Origin: Prosthecomicrobium pneumaticum
Lineage (GTDB): Bacteria > Pseudomonadota > Alphaproteobacteria > Rhizobiales > Kaistiaceae
Assembly: GCF_014199915.1 (NCBI RefSeq)
Contig: NZ_JACHOO010000003.1
Location: forward strand, 242,217-306,216
DNA length: 64,000 nucleotides
Direction of reading: 5' to 3'
In this document: positions 20,434 through 29,170 of the stretch, in pieces
Layout: the number at the start of each line of letters is the position of its first letter
Numbering within the stretch: the stretch's first letter is position 1
The notes under the pieces: generated by a model
What the model saw: the letters and a program-made list of their open reading frames with translations, nothing else
The model's database searches: none
Told to the model about the DNA's origin: nothing
Program-made: the position numbers and the translations under genes

Positions 20434-21465
20434 ATGACCGAGACCCTTCAGGACATCGCGCGCCGCATGGTCGCGCGGGGCAAGGGCATCCTCGCCGCGG
20501 ACGAGAGCTCGGGCACGATCAAGAAGCGCTTCGACACGATCGGCCTCGCCTCGACCGCCGACAGCCGGCGCGACTACCGCGAGATGTTGTTCCGCGCCGA
20601 TACGGCGATGCGGGAGCACATTTCGGGCGTCATCCTCTATGACGAGACGATCCGCCAGTCGGCACGGGACGGCACGCCCCTCGTCGAGATCATCAAGGCG
20701 GCCGGCTCGATCCCCGGCATCAAGGTCGACGCGGGCGCGAAGCCGCTCGCCGGCTACCCGGGCGAGACGATCACCGAAGGGCTCGACGGGCTGCGCGAGC
20801 GGCTCGCGGAGTATTACGCGCTCGGTGCCCGCTTCGCGAAATGGCGCGGCGTGATCGCGATCGGCGAGGGCAAGCCGACCGATTACGCGATCGTCGCGAA
20901 TGCCGACGCGCTCGCCCGCTATGCCGCGCTCTGTCAGGAAGCCGGCATCGTGCCGATCGTCGAGCCGGAAGTGCTGATGGACGGCGAAGAGGCGACGCAC
21001 GACATCGACCGCTGCGCCGCCGTGACCCGCACGACGCTGCACGCCGTCTTCGCCGCGCTCGATGCCGCCAGGGTCGATCTGACCGGCATCATCCTGAAGC
21101 CGAACATGGTGATCGCCGGCAAGGACTGTCCGAACCAGGCGAGCGCCGCCGAAGTCGCCGAGAAGACGCTCGTCGTCCTGAAGCAGACCGTGCCGACCGC
21201 GGTGCCCGGCATCGCCTTCCTCTCGGGCGGCCAGAGCGACGAGGCGGCGACCGAGCACCTGTCGCTGATGAACGCCGCCGGGCCCCTGCCCTGGGCGCTC
21301 ACCTTCTCCTACGGCCGCGCCCTGCAGGCGGCGGCCATCAAGGCCTGGGGCGGCAAGCCGGAGAACGTCGCCGCCGGCCAGCGCGCCTTCCTGCACCGCG
21401 CCCGGATGAACGGTCTCGCCGCGGGCGGCGCCTGGACGCCGGAGCTGGAGCGCGAGGCGGCCTGA
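20434..21465 (+). CDS. fbaB: Class I fructose-bisphosphate aldolase
   Basis: Schiff-base aldolase splitting fructose 1,6-bisphosphate. The 343-residue protein begins MTETLQDIARRMVARGKGIL, then AADESSGTIKKRFDTIG, and contains KWRGVIAIGEGKPTD, PIVEPEVLMDGEEATHDI, the Schiff-base lysine segment GIILKPNMVIAG and FLSGGQSDEAATEHLSLMN. This is the eukaryote-like class I family, usual in Hyphomicrobiales. It is 155 bp after pgk; the spacer has an AT-rich stretch (20314-20360) that could hold a separate promoter. Confidence 0.97.
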   Translation: MTETLQDIARRMVARGKGILAADESSGTIKKRFDTIGLASTADSRRDYREMLFRADTAMREHISGVILYDETIRQSARDGTPLVEIIKAAGSIPGIKVDAGAKPLAGYPGETITEGLDGLRERLAEYYALGARFAKWRGVIAIGEGKPTDYAIVANADALARYAALCQEAGIVPIVEPEVLMDGEEATHDIDRCAAVTRTTLHAVFAALDAARVDLTGIILKPNMVIAGKDCPNQASAAEVAEKTLVVLKQTVPTAVPGIAFLSGGQSDEAATEHLSLMNAAGPLPWALTFSYGRALQAAAIKAWGGKPENVAAGQRAFLHRARMNGLAAGGAWTPELEREAA

Positions 21466-21640
21466 GCCGGAGCGCGGCCGGGCTGGTTCCGGCCGCATTC
21501 CTCGGGCGCGGCGTCGTGCCGCGCGGTGATGCGATACGGGTGGGGAAGGCGCGGCTGACGCTCCGATCGGAGGCGGCGCTTGCATCCTCGGCGCATTCGT
21601 GCTCCGAAGGCCGCCTTTCGCCCGATCAGGATCCGTATCG

Positions 21641-22456
21641 ATGGCCCGTTCCGCTCTCCTCAACGTGATGGTTGCCGCCGCGATGAAGGCCGGCCGCACG
21701 CTGGCGCGCGATTTCGGCGAAGTCGAAAACCTGCAGGTGTCGCGAAAAGGGCCGGGCGACTTCGTCTCCGCCGCCGACAAGAAGGCGGAACAGACCCTCA
21801 TCGCCGAATTGTCGCGCGCCCGGCCGGGCTATGGCTTCCTCTGCGAGGAGACCGGCGCGGTCGAAGGGCCGGACAAGAGCCATCGCTGGATCATCGATCC
21901 GCTCGACGGCACCACCAATTTCCTGCACGGCATCCCGATCTTCGCGATCTCGATCGCGCTCGAGCGGGAGGGGCAGATCGTCGCGGGTGTGGTGTTCAAC
22001 CCGGTGATGAACGAGCTCTTCCTCGCCGAGAAGGGCGGCGGCGCCTTCATGAACGACCGGCGCCTGCGCGTCGCGGTCCGCAGCGAATTGCCCGACGCGC
22101 TGATCGGCACCGGCATTCCCTTCGTCGGCCATGGCGAGCACGGCAAATATCTGCGCACCCTCGCCGCGGTGATGGCGGAAGTGGCGGGAGTCCGCCGCGC
22201 CGGCGCCGCGGCGCTCGATCTCGCCTGGACCGCGGCCGGCCGTTTCGACGGATTCTGGGAGACCGGGCTGCATCCCTGGGACATCGCCGCAGGTCTTCTG
22301 ATCCTGCGGGAGGCGGGCGGTTTCGTCACCGATATGGTGGGCGGCGACAGCATGCTGACCTCGGGCGAGGTGGTCGCCGGCAATGAGGCGATCCAGCGCC
22401 AGCTGCTCGCCCTCCTCCAGCGCGCTACGCCGCCGGCTGCCGCCCGCGCGAGTTGA
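21641..22456 (+). CDS. suhB: Inositol-monophosphatase family protein (SuhB-like)
   Basis: Lithium-sensitive Mg-dependent sugar-phosphate phosphatase family. The 271-residue protein has GPGDFVSAADKKAEQTLI, the first metal motif WIIDPLDGTTNFLHGIPIF, and the second motif region WDIAAGLLILREAGGFVTD. The ATG at 21641 fits the family; the longer frame is Arg-rich. Bacterial SuhB also acts in ribosomal RNA transcription complexes, but the sequence alone does not say which role applies. It lies 175 bp after the aldolase on the same strand. Confidence 0.93.
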   Translation: MARSALLNVMVAAAMKAGRTLARDFGEVENLQVSRKGPGDFVSAADKKAEQTLIAELSRARPGYGFLCEETGAVEGPDKSHRWIIDPLDGTTNFLHGIPIFAISIALEREGQIVAGVVFNPVMNELFLAEKGGGAFMNDRRLRVAVRSELPDALIGTGIPFVGHGEHGKYLRTLAAVMAEVAGVRRAGAAALDLAWTAAGRFDGFWETGLHPWDIAAGLLILREAGGFVTDMVGGDSMLTSGEVVAGNEAIQRQLLALLQRATPPAAARAS

Positions 22457-22558
22457 GGCGCCGCCGCGCCGGCGCCCCATTTGGCGGTTTCTTTCGCCCG
22501 GCAAATCACGCTAGACACGAGGGTGTGCGAAGCATGAAGCCTCAGGCGGCGGCCATCC

Positions 22559-23572
22559 ATGGTGCGTGACTACGACCCCTACAAGCTCGCGACGCCGACC
22601 GCCTATCTGGTCCGCATGGTGATCTTCCTGATCATCGCGGGCTTCGTCGCGCTGATCCTCTACCGGCAGATCTACCAGAGCTTCCTCGCCAATCCGGCGC
22701 TCAACAGCGTGATTCTCGCGACGCTCGCGATCGGTATCGCGCTCGCCTTCCGGCAGGTCGTCCGCATCTATCCGGAGGTGCGCTGGGTGAACGGCTTCCG
22801 GCATGCCGAGGGACCCGCCGATCCCGATCGGGCGCCGGTGCTGCTCGCGCCGATGGCGGCGATTCTCGGCGACCGGCTCGGCCGGGTCGCGGTGTCGACG
22901 CAGACGATGCGCTCGATCCTCGATTCGATCTCGGCCCGGCTCGACGAGGACCGCGACACCTCGCGCTATCTGACGGGCCTTCTCGTCTTCCTCGGCCTGC
23001 TCGGCACGTTCTGGGGCCTGTTGCAGACCGTCGGCGCCGTCGCCGAGGCGATCCGCACCCTGAATGTCGGCTCCGGCGATACCGGCGTCATCTTCGAGGA
23101 TCTGAAGGCCGGCCTGCAGGCGCCGCTGTCCGGCATGGGCACGGCCTTCTCGTCCTCGCTCTTCGGCCTCGCCGGCTCACTGATCCTCGGCTTCCTCGAT
23201 CTCCAGGCCGGCCAGGCGCAGAACAAGTTCTACACCGCGCTCGAAGACTGGCTCTCCACCGTCACCGATCTCGATCCCGCGGCGATCGCCGGCGGCGCCG
23301 AGGGCGGCACGAGCGGCGAGGAGCTGCGCATCGCGATCGAGCGTCTGGCGCTCGCCGTGCAGGAAAACAGCGCCGGCGCCGGCGGCTCGACGCAGCGCGC
23401 CACCACCGCCATGGCCAATCTCGCCGAGGGCATACAGGGCCTCGTGCAGCACATGCGGTCCGAGCAGCAGGTGGTGCGCGGCTGGGTGGAGGCGCAGGCC
23501 GAGCAGCAGCGCGAGACGCAGAAGCTGCTCGAGACGCTCGCAAGAGCCCTGAAGACCTCGGCGGGGGAATAG
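22559..23572 (+). CDS. MotA/TolQ/ExbB-like membrane motor subunit
   Basis: A 337-residue inner-membrane protein of the MotA/TolQ/ExbB superfamily. Hydrophobic spans are at about residues 18-37, 49-66, 137-160 and 196-216; the third and fourth (GLLVFLGLLGTFWGLLQTVG and FSSSLFGLAGSLILGFLDL) match the pore-forming pair of the family. A soluble tail of about 115 residues follows. It is 4 bp upstream of a MotB-like gene. It is not in a flagellar or Tol cluster and is clearly different from tolQ at 2.9 kb. Predicted to form an ion-driven motor with its neighbour; cargo unknown. Confidence 0.88.
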   Translation: MVRDYDPYKLATPTAYLVRMVIFLIIAGFVALILYRQIYQSFLANPALNSVILATLAIGIALAFRQVVRIYPEVRWVNGFRHAEGPADPDRAPVLLAPMAAILGDRLGRVAVSTQTMRSILDSISARLDEDRDTSRYLTGLLVFLGLLGTFWGLLQTVGAVAEAIRTLNVGSGDTGVIFEDLKAGLQAPLSGMGTAFSSSLFGLAGSLILGFLDLQAGQAQNKFYTALEDWLSTVTDLDPAAIAGGAEGGTSGEELRIAIERLALAVQENSAGAGGSTQRATTAMANLAEGIQGLVQHMRSEQQVVRGWVEAQAEQQRETQKLLETLARALKTSAGE

Positions 23573-23576
23573 CGCC

Positions 23577-24608
23577 ATGGCGCTCGCCCGGGGCCGCCGC
23601 CGCGCCGGAGGCGCCGATTTCTGGCCGGCCTTCGTCGACGTCCTTTCGAACCTTCTCCTCGTCTTCGTCTTCCTCCTGTCGATCTTCGCGCTGCTGCAAT
23701 TCTTCCAGAGCCAGGAGATCTCCGGCCGGGACGCCGTGCTCAACCGGCTCAACACGCAGATCGCCGAGCTGACCGAGCTGCTCGCCATGGAGCGTGCGGC
23801 GAAGCAGGAGAGCGCCGCCGACCTGGCGCAGCTGCAGGCGAGCCTGTCGGCCGCGCAGGCCGAGCGCGACCGGCTGCGCGGGGCGCTCGAAAGCCAGACG
23901 GCCGCCTCCGGCGCCGCCGACGGCCAGATCGCCATCATCACCAAGGCGCTCGACGACGAGAAGGTGGTGAGCCAGCGGGCGCTGTCGCAGGTCGAGATCC
24001 TCAACCAGCAGATCGCCGCGCTGCGCCGCCAGATCGCGGCGCTCGAGGACGCCCTCGACGCTTCCGAACAGCGCGACCGCGAGAGCCAGACACGGATCGC
24101 CGATCTCGGTCGCCGGCTCAATGTCGCGCTCGCCCAGCGCGTCCAGGAATTGTCGCGCTATCGCTCCGACTTCTTCGGCCGGCTGCGCGAGATTCTCGGC
24201 AATCGCGACGACATCCGCGTCGTCGGCGATCGCTTCGTGTTCCAGTCGGAGGTGCTGTTCCCGTCGGGTTCGGACGACCTCAACGAGGCCGGTCGCGCCG
24301 AGATGGACAAGCTCGCCGCGGCGCTCGTCGATCTCGAGGGGCAGATCCCGGCCGAGATCGCCTGGGTGCTGCGCGTCGACGGTCATACGGACGCACGGCC
24401 GCTGTCCGGCTCCGGCCGCTTCCGCAACAATTGGGAACTGTCGGCCGCGCGGGCCATCTCTGTGGTGCGCTATCTGGTCGATCGCGGGGTCAAGCCCGTC
24501 CATCTCGTCGCAGCCGGCTTCGGCGAGTTCCAGCCGCTCGAACAGGGCGACACGGACGAGGTCTATGCCCGCAACCGCCGCATCGAGCTGAAGCTCACCG
24601 AGCGTTGA
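23577..24608 (+). CDS. MotB-like protein: membrane helix, coiled coil, OmpA peptidoglycan-binding domain
   Basis: A 343-residue partner of the preceding MotA-like protein. After a basic start, one membrane helix (about residues 17-42) carries Asp21 in FWPAFVDVLSNLLLVF, at the place of the proton-carrying aspartate of MotB/ExbD. A coiled coil (about 50-190) follows, then an OmpA/MotB peptidoglycan-binding domain (about 215-343) with VDGHTDARPLSG, NNWELSAARAISVVRYLVD and NRRIELKL. The parts needed for a wall-anchored stator are therefore present. Similar pairs occur outside flagellar loci in this order; their job is not established as far as I know. Confidence 0.9.
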   Translation: MALARGRRRAGGADFWPAFVDVLSNLLLVFVFLLSIFALLQFFQSQEISGRDAVLNRLNTQIAELTELLAMERAAKQESAADLAQLQASLSAAQAERDRLRGALESQTAASGAADGQIAIITKALDDEKVVSQRALSQVEILNQQIAALRRQIAALEDALDASEQRDRESQTRIADLGRRLNVALAQRVQELSRYRSDFFGRLREILGNRDDIRVVGDRFVFQSEVLFPSGSDDLNEAGRAEMDKLAAALVDLEGQIPAEIAWVLRVDGHTDARPLSGSGRFRNNWELSAARAISVVRYLVDRGVKPVHLVAAGFGEFQPLEQGDTDEVYARNRRIELKLTER

Positions 24609-24633
24609 GGCGGGAGGGCGTCCGGCCGGCCGC

Positions 24634-26418
24634 TCAGGCGGCGTCGGCGCGGAACTGCAGCCGGGCGAGGCGGGCATAGAGCCCGTTCTTCAGGATCAGC
24701 GTCTCGTGCGTGCCTTCCTCGACGAGCCGGCCGTCGTCGAGGACGAGGATGCGGTCGGCCTTCAGGATCGTCGCGAGCCGGTGCGCGATGACGAGCGTGG
24801 TGCGGCCGCGCATCAGCGTGTCGAGCGCCGCCTGCACCGCCACCTCGCTCTCCGAATCGAGCGCCGATGTCGCCTCGTCGAGAAGCAGGATGGGCGCCTC
24901 GCGCAGCAGCGCTCGGGCGATCGCGACGCGCTGCCGCTGGCCGCCCGAGAGCGCGATGCCGCGTTCGCCGAGCAGCGTGTCGAAGCCCTGCGGCAGGCCG
25001 GCGATGAATTCGTCGGCATGGGCGGCCCGGGCGGCACGGGCGAGCGCCGCATCATCGGCATCCGGGCGGCCGAAGCGCAGGTTTTCGGCGAGGGTGGCGG
25101 CAAACACCGTGGTGTCCTGCGGCACGATGGCGATCTGGTCGCGCAGCGCCGCGGGGTCGAGACGGCGCAGGTCCACGCCTTCGAGCGTCACCCGGCCGGC
25201 GGAGGGGTCGTAGAAGCGCAGGAGCAGGTTGAAGAGGGTCGACTTGCCGGCGCCGGACGGGCCGATGATCGCGACCCGCTCGCCCGGCGCGACCTGGAAC
25301 GAGATGTCCGTGAGCGCCGCGCCGCGCTCGCCCTCCGGATAGCGGAAGGAGACCTCCTCGAAGGCGATTGCGCCCCTGACCCGCGTCGGAAGGGCGACCG
25401 GCTGGGCTGGTGCGCGCACGCTCGGCGTTTCGCGCAGAATCTCCGAAAGGCGCTCGGCGGAACCGGCGGCATTGGCGATCTCGCCCCAGACTTGGGAAAG
25501 CTCGCCGAGCGCCCCGGCGGCGAGCACGGCGTAGAAGAGGAACTGGCCGAGCGTGCCGGGGCTCATCCGGCCGGACAGCACGTCCTGCGCGCCGGACCAG
25601 AGCACGATGATCATCGAGGCGAAGACGACGAAGATGCCGAAGCCGGTCAGCAGCGCCCGCGCCGCGGTGGTCGAGCGGGCGGTACGATAGGCCAGCTCCG
25701 CGGCGTCGCGGAAGCGGGCGGCGACACGGTTCTCCGCGGTGAAGGCCTTGACGATGCGCACCGCGCCGATCGCCTCGGTGGCGAAGGCGGTCGCCTCGGC
25801 GAGCGCATCCTGCGCGGCGCGCGCCCGGCCGCGCACCCGCCGGCCGAAGGCGACGAGCGGCAATACGACGACCGGCAGCGCGGCGACGACGAGGAGCGAC
25901 AGCCACGGGCTCGTCGCCACCATCAGCCCGATCGCGCCGACGAAGAGGAGGAGATTGCGCAGCGCGATCGAGACGTTCGAGCCCGCCGCCGCCTTCAGCT
26001 GCGTGGTGTCGGCGGAGAGCCGCGAGACGAGTTCGCCCGACCGCGCGGCATCGAAGAAGTCGATGCCGAGCCGGGTGAGGTGGGAAAACACCTCGGCGCG
26101 CAGGTCGGCGACCACCCGCTCGCCGATCATGGTGACGAAGTAGTAGCGGGCGCTGCTCGCCGCAGCGAGCACGGCGACGACGCCGCAGAGCGCGAGGAAG
26201 TAGGAATCGATCGTCGCCGCGTCGCTCGCCGAGAAGCCGTGATCGATCATCCGGCGGACCGCGAGCGGAATGGCGAGGGTGGCGCCTGCGGCGAGGAGGA
26301 GGGCCACGCCGGCGGCGGCGAGCATCGCCTTGCGGCGCAGCAGATAGGGCACGAGCATGGCGAGCGGCCGCAGCTTCGCCGCCCGTCCTCCCGTCCGCTC
26401 CGTGTCCTCGTTCGCCAT
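24634..26418 (-). CDS. ABC exporter, fused permease and ATPase (MsbA/ABCB type)
   Basis: Inner-membrane exporter half-transporter that would work as a homodimer. The 594-residue protein has six membrane helices in the first 320 residues (MLAAAGVALLLAAGATLAIP, SYFLALCGVVAVLAAASSA and so on) and a C-terminal ATPase with Walker A GPSGAGKSTLFNLLL, signature LSGGQRQRVAIARALL, Walker B ILLLDEATSALD and the switch histidine in VIAHRLATI. Divergent from rpmE across 218 bp, an arrangement seen in other Hyphomicrobiales. Substrate cannot be told from sequence; lipid or drug export is possible. Confidence 0.93.
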   Translation of the reverse strand: MANEDTERTGGRAAKLRPLAMLVPYLLRRKAMLAAAGVALLLAAGATLAIPLAVRRMIDHGFSASDAATIDSYFLALCGVVAVLAAASSARYYFVTMIGERVVADLRAEVFSHLTRLGIDFFDAARSGELVSRLSADTTQLKAAAGSNVSIALRNLLLFVGAIGLMVATSPWLSLLVVAALPVVVLPLVAFGRRVRGRARAAQDALAEATAFATEAIGAVRIVKAFTAENRVAARFRDAAELAYRTARSTTAARALLTGFGIFVVFASMIIVLWSGAQDVLSGRMSPGTLGQFLFYAVLAAGALGELSQVWGEIANAAGSAERLSEILRETPSVRAPAQPVALPTRVRGAIAFEEVSFRYPEGERGAALTDISFQVAPGERVAIIGPSGAGKSTLFNLLLRFYDPSAGRVTLEGVDLRRLDPAALRDQIAIVPQDTTVFAATLAENLRFGRPDADDAALARAARAAHADEFIAGLPQGFDTLLGERGIALSGGQRQRVAIARALLREAPILLLDEATSALDSESEVAVQAALDTLMRGRTTLVIAHRLATILKADRILVLDDGRLVEEGTHETLILKNGLYARLARLQFRADAA

Positions 26419-26636
26419 CCTGCCGTCACCCCCTTTGACGGGACGCTAAATGCCTGCCGCGACGCCGCAGTTCAAGCCGGCGGCGGCCCTTGTGTGGGGA
26501 TCGGCGCTGGGCTATATCGTCGCCCCGAACGTGCGGCCGCCTTGGGGCCGCTTCCCCGAACACCCGCCGAAACGGCCTGGCTTCCGCCGCGCCTCGGCTT
26601 CGCCGGACGCGATCGTCCGGCCGAAGGATCATCGCG

Positions 26637-26861
26637 ATGAAGAAGGACATCCATCCCGACTATCACACCATCAAGGTGGTGATGACGGACGGCACCGAGT
26701 ATTTCACCCGCTCGACCTATTCGAAGGAGGGTGCCGTGCTCAACCTCGACATCGATCCGAACACCCATCCGGCCTGGACCGGCGGCGAGCAGAAGCTGCT
26801 CGACCGCGGCGGCCGCCTGTCGCGCTTCAACAACAAGTTCAAGGGCTTCCTCGGCGGCTGA
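26637..26861 (+). CDS. rpmE: Large ribosomal subunit protein bL31
   Basis: A 74-residue ribosomal protein starting [20 protein letters not shown] and ending [13 protein letters not shown]. It is the cysteine-free (C-minus) form: no CxxC zinc pair is present, which is normal for these alphaproteobacteria. The ATG at 26637 is right after the ATCGCG spacer with GAAGGA upstream. It is followed by a strong terminator. Confidence 0.97.
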   Translation: MKKDIHPDYHTIKVVMTDGTEYFTRSTYSKEGAVLNLDIDPNTHPAWTGGEQKLLDRGGRLSRFNNKFKGFLGG

Positions 26862-26886
26862 GCCGTCGGGTCGAGCGGACTTCGAC

Positions 26887-26914
26887 AAGCCCCGGCCCGC
26901 GCCGGGGCTTTTTT
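26887..26914 (+). terminator. Rho-independent terminator of rpmE
   Basis: A 10-bp perfect stem, AAGCCCCGGC pairing with GCCGGGGCTT around a CCGC loop, is followed by a T run, 25 bases after the rpmE stop. On the other strand the A-rich flank gives little T tail, so it works mainly for rpmE. Confidence 0.92.
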
Positions 26915-26933
26915 GTTGCCCGCCTCGCCGCCG

Positions 26934-27455
26934 TCAGGGGCGAGCGAAGGCATCGGCGAGGCGGCCGAGTTGGCTGAGCACAGGATTGTCCGCCGGCGGC
27001 AGGTCGTGACCCGGCCGGTAGATCGCCTCGTCGAGGCGCTCGACGCGCTCCTGCAGACGGGCGGACCGCTCGATCAGGCCGCGCAGCCGCTCCGGCAGCG
27101 CATCGAAGGCGGCGCTGCGCGACGCCACGCCACCGCGCAGCCGGACGCGGGTCTTTTCGGCGCCGGCCTGCTCGAGCGTCATGTCGCCCTCGTTCACCGC
27201 CCGTTGCAGAAGCAGCCATGAGGCGATCTGCATCAGCCGGGTCGTCAGCCGCATCGATTCGGTGGCGTAGGAAAGCGACGCGGCTCGGGGGAGCGCGCGC
27301 GATTCGGTCCGGCCGTCGCTGTCGAGATAGGCGGCGGTCTCCTCGACCAGGCTCATCCCTTCGCGGAACAGCGCCTTGAACACCTCGGAATGGGCGTAGC
27401 GCGGGCCGAAAGCGATCGGCGCCGGCGTGTCGTGAGGTGCGGCCTCGTCGGTCAT
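26934..27455 (-). CDS. DUF1465 family protein
   Basis: A 173-residue soluble, mainly helical protein of the alphaproteobacterial DUF1465 family, recognised from SEVFKALFREGMSLVEETAA, RLTTRLMQIASWLLLQRAVN, and the Arg-rich block after it. The ATG at 27455 gives family length. No membrane segment or enzyme motif. It lies between rpmE (convergent) and the DUF1192 gene (262 bp upstream, same strand). A near-consensus CtrA site lies about 240 bp upstream. Function unknown; position among cell-cycle-linked sequences is only suggestive. Confidence 0.87.
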   Translation of the reverse strand: MTDEAAPHDTPAPIAFGPRYAHSEVFKALFREGMSLVEETAAYLDSDGRTESRALPRAASLSYATESMRLTTRLMQIASWLLLQRAVNEGDMTLEQAGAEKTRVRLRGGVASRSAAFDALPERLRGLIERSARLQERVERLDEAIYRPGHDLPPADNPVLSQLGRLADAFARP

Positions 27456-27693
27456 GCGGGCATCCCCTGTCCGGCGGAGCCGCGAGGCGCGGTCCGGACT
27501 CGGACCGCATGGAATCACCCCGCCGCCGGCCGCGCAAGCTCCGGCCGGTTGCGGGCGCTCGGTCGTGCACCGCAACGCGCTCAAGAAGCGAGCCGCGCGA
27601 GGCGGCTCGTCGAAGTCGGCTGGGAGGCCGGTCCGGCCGGCGATCGCGGTTCGCCGGGACGCCGGAACCGCGACCATGGAACGGCCGAACCGG

Positions 27694-27708
27694 TTAACGA
27701 AGGGTTGA
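27694..27708. promoter_or_regulatory. Putative CtrA-type site upstream of DUF1465
   Basis: TTAA, seven bases, TTGA: one mismatch from TTAA-N7-TTAA. It sits just past the DUF1192 stop, about 240 bp upstream of the DUF1465 start. The remainder of the 262-bp spacer 27456-27717 shows nothing else clear. Binding is inferred only. Confidence 0.3.
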
Positions 27709-27717
27709 CGGCCGGCC

Positions 27718-27915
27718 TCACTCGCGCCGGAAGAAGGCCGCGGCCGCGTCGCGCGAGGCGGCCTTGGCGGCGCGGGCGGCCGTGACGCGGGCGATCTCGG
27801 CCTCGAGCAGGGCGATCCGCTCGCCGAGCTCGTCGACGGAGAGGCTGGACAGATCCTCGCCGATCGTGTGGGTTGCCTTCCGCCGGACGGGCGTCTCTTC
27901 GTCGAACAGTCCCAT
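27718..27915 (-). CDS. DUF1192 family small protein
   Basis: A 65-residue protein beginning MGLFDEETPVRRKATHTIGE, followed by a leucine-rich helix (LSVDELGERIALLEAEIARV) and a basic end (FFRRE). This matches the DUF1192 family found widely in Hyphomicrobiales. Divergent from the quinone oxidoreductase gene across 115 bp. Function unknown. Confidence 0.88.
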   Translation of the reverse strand: MGLFDEETPVRRKATHTIGEDLSSLSVDELGERIALLEAEIARVTAARAAKAASRDAAAAFFRRE

Positions 27916-28030
27916 TGTCCTTCTCCTCGATCGTTCGGCCCGGCTCGCCGGCGAGACGACAGGGCGGCCGGACCCTTCCGTCGAGACTAGCAAGATCGGC
28001 AGGGAGCGTTGAGAGGCGAGTGAAGCGCAG

Positions 28031-29044
28031 ATGAATCCGACGGCGAACGACAGCGTTTCCACGATGACCGCGATCGTCATCCGGCAGCCCGGTGGTCCGG
28101 AGGTGCTGGTGCCCGAGCGCAGGCCCGTGCCGCAGCCCGGCGAGGGCGAGATCCTGGTGCGGGTGGCGGCGGCCGGCGTCAACCGGCCGGACGTGCTGCA
28201 GCGGCAGGGCGGCTACCCGCCGCCGAAGGGTGCACCCGTCGACATCCCCGGGCTCGAGATCGCCGGCCTCGTCGCCGGGCACGGCCCGGGCGCCGGCCGT
28301 TTTGCGACCGGGGACGCGGTCTGCGCGCTGCTGCCGGGCGGCGGCTACGCCGAATATGCCGTGGTGCACGAGAGCAATGCGCTGCCGCTGCCGACCGGCT
28401 TTTCGATGGTCGAGGCGGCGGCGCTGCCCGAGACCTTCTTCACCGTCTGGCACAACGTCTTCGAACGCGGCGGCCTCGCGGCCGGCGAGACGCTGCTCGT
28501 CCATGGCGGCACGTCCGGCATCGGCACGACGGCGATCCAGCTCGCCCGCGCCTTCGGCGCCACGGTCTATGCGACCGCCGGATCGGCGGAGAAGTGTGCC
28601 GCCTGCGTGACGCTCGGCGCGACGGCCGCCTTCAACCATCGCACGGAGGATTTCGTCGCCCGGCTGAAGGCGGAGACCGGCGGCAAGGGGGCGGACGTGA
28701 TCCTCGACATGGTCGGCGGCGCCTATGTCGGCCGCAATTACGAGGCGGCGGCGGTGGATGGACGGATCGTCCAGATCGCTTTCCTCGAGGGCTCGACCGC
28801 GACCGTCGACTTCACCCGCCTGATGGTGAAGCGGCTCACCCATACGGGCTCGACCCTCCGGCCGCGGCCGGTCGCTTTCAAGGCCGGCCTCGCCGCCGCG
28901 CTCGAGGCGAAGGTCTGGCCGCTCCTCGCGGCGCGCGCCGTCGCGCCTGTGATCGATGCGACCTTTCCGCTCACCGAGGCCGCCGCCGCGCATCGCCGGA
29001 TGGAGGGCGGCAGCCATATCGGCAAGATCGTGCTGAGCACCTGA
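28031..29044 (+). CDS. NAD(P)H-quinone oxidoreductase, PIG3/Qor type
   Basis: Zinc-independent medium-chain dehydrogenase. The 337-residue protein has VAAAGVNRPDVLQRQGGYPP near the start, PGLEIAGLVAGHG, and the Rossmann motif LLVHGGTSGIGTTAIQLARA, as in the PIG3 family of quinone oxidoreductases. No catalytic-zinc cysteine/histidine set is visible. Start at 28031; an in-frame ATG at 28064 (MTAIVIRQPGG) is also plausible and closer to family length. The gene next to DUF1192 is a conserved pairing in this group. Confidence 0.92.
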   Translation: MNPTANDSVSTMTAIVIRQPGGPEVLVPERRPVPQPGEGEILVRVAAAGVNRPDVLQRQGGYPPPKGAPVDIPGLEIAGLVAGHGPGAGRFATGDAVCALLPGGGYAEYAVVHESNALPLPTGFSMVEAAALPETFFTVWHNVFERGGLAAGETLLVHGGTSGIGTTAIQLARAFGATVYATAGSAEKCAACVTLGATAAFNHRTEDFVARLKAETGGKGADVILDMVGGAYVGRNYEAAAVDGRIVQIAFLEGSTATVDFTRLMVKRLTHTGSTLRPRPVAFKAGLAAALEAKVWPLLAARAVAPVIDATFPLTEAAAAHRRMEGGSHIGKIVLST

Positions 29045-29129
29045 GGAAGGGGCCGCACCTCGCCCGCGCATCCCTCCCGCAGCGTCGTTGACTTCCCTCC
29101 CGGCCGGGCGTAGACGCGACGGCGGGACA

Positions 29130-29166
29130 CCCTTCCCCACCGAAGGGCGCCTATCTGAGAGGGTAG
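29130..29166 (+). promoter_or_regulatory. Tandem-hairpin leader of serC (serC-motif-like RNA)
   Basis: Two hairpins directly precede serC. The first pairs CCCTTC (29130-29135) with GAAGGG (29142-29147). The second pairs CTATC (29151-29155) with GGTAG (29162-29166, one G-U). The likely Shine-Dalgarno GAGAGGG (29157-29163) lies in the loop and 3' arm of the second hairpin, so folding would hide it. This matches my memory of the serC RNA motif described upstream of serC in alphaproteobacteria; its ligand is not known to me. Confidence 0.6.
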
Positions 29167-29170
29167 ACAG

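Noticed and set aside
22559-24608. Zorya-type anti-phage system
   Set aside because: The MotAB-like pair fits ZorAB only in general layout; no helicase, nuclease or ZorC/D/E gene is near.
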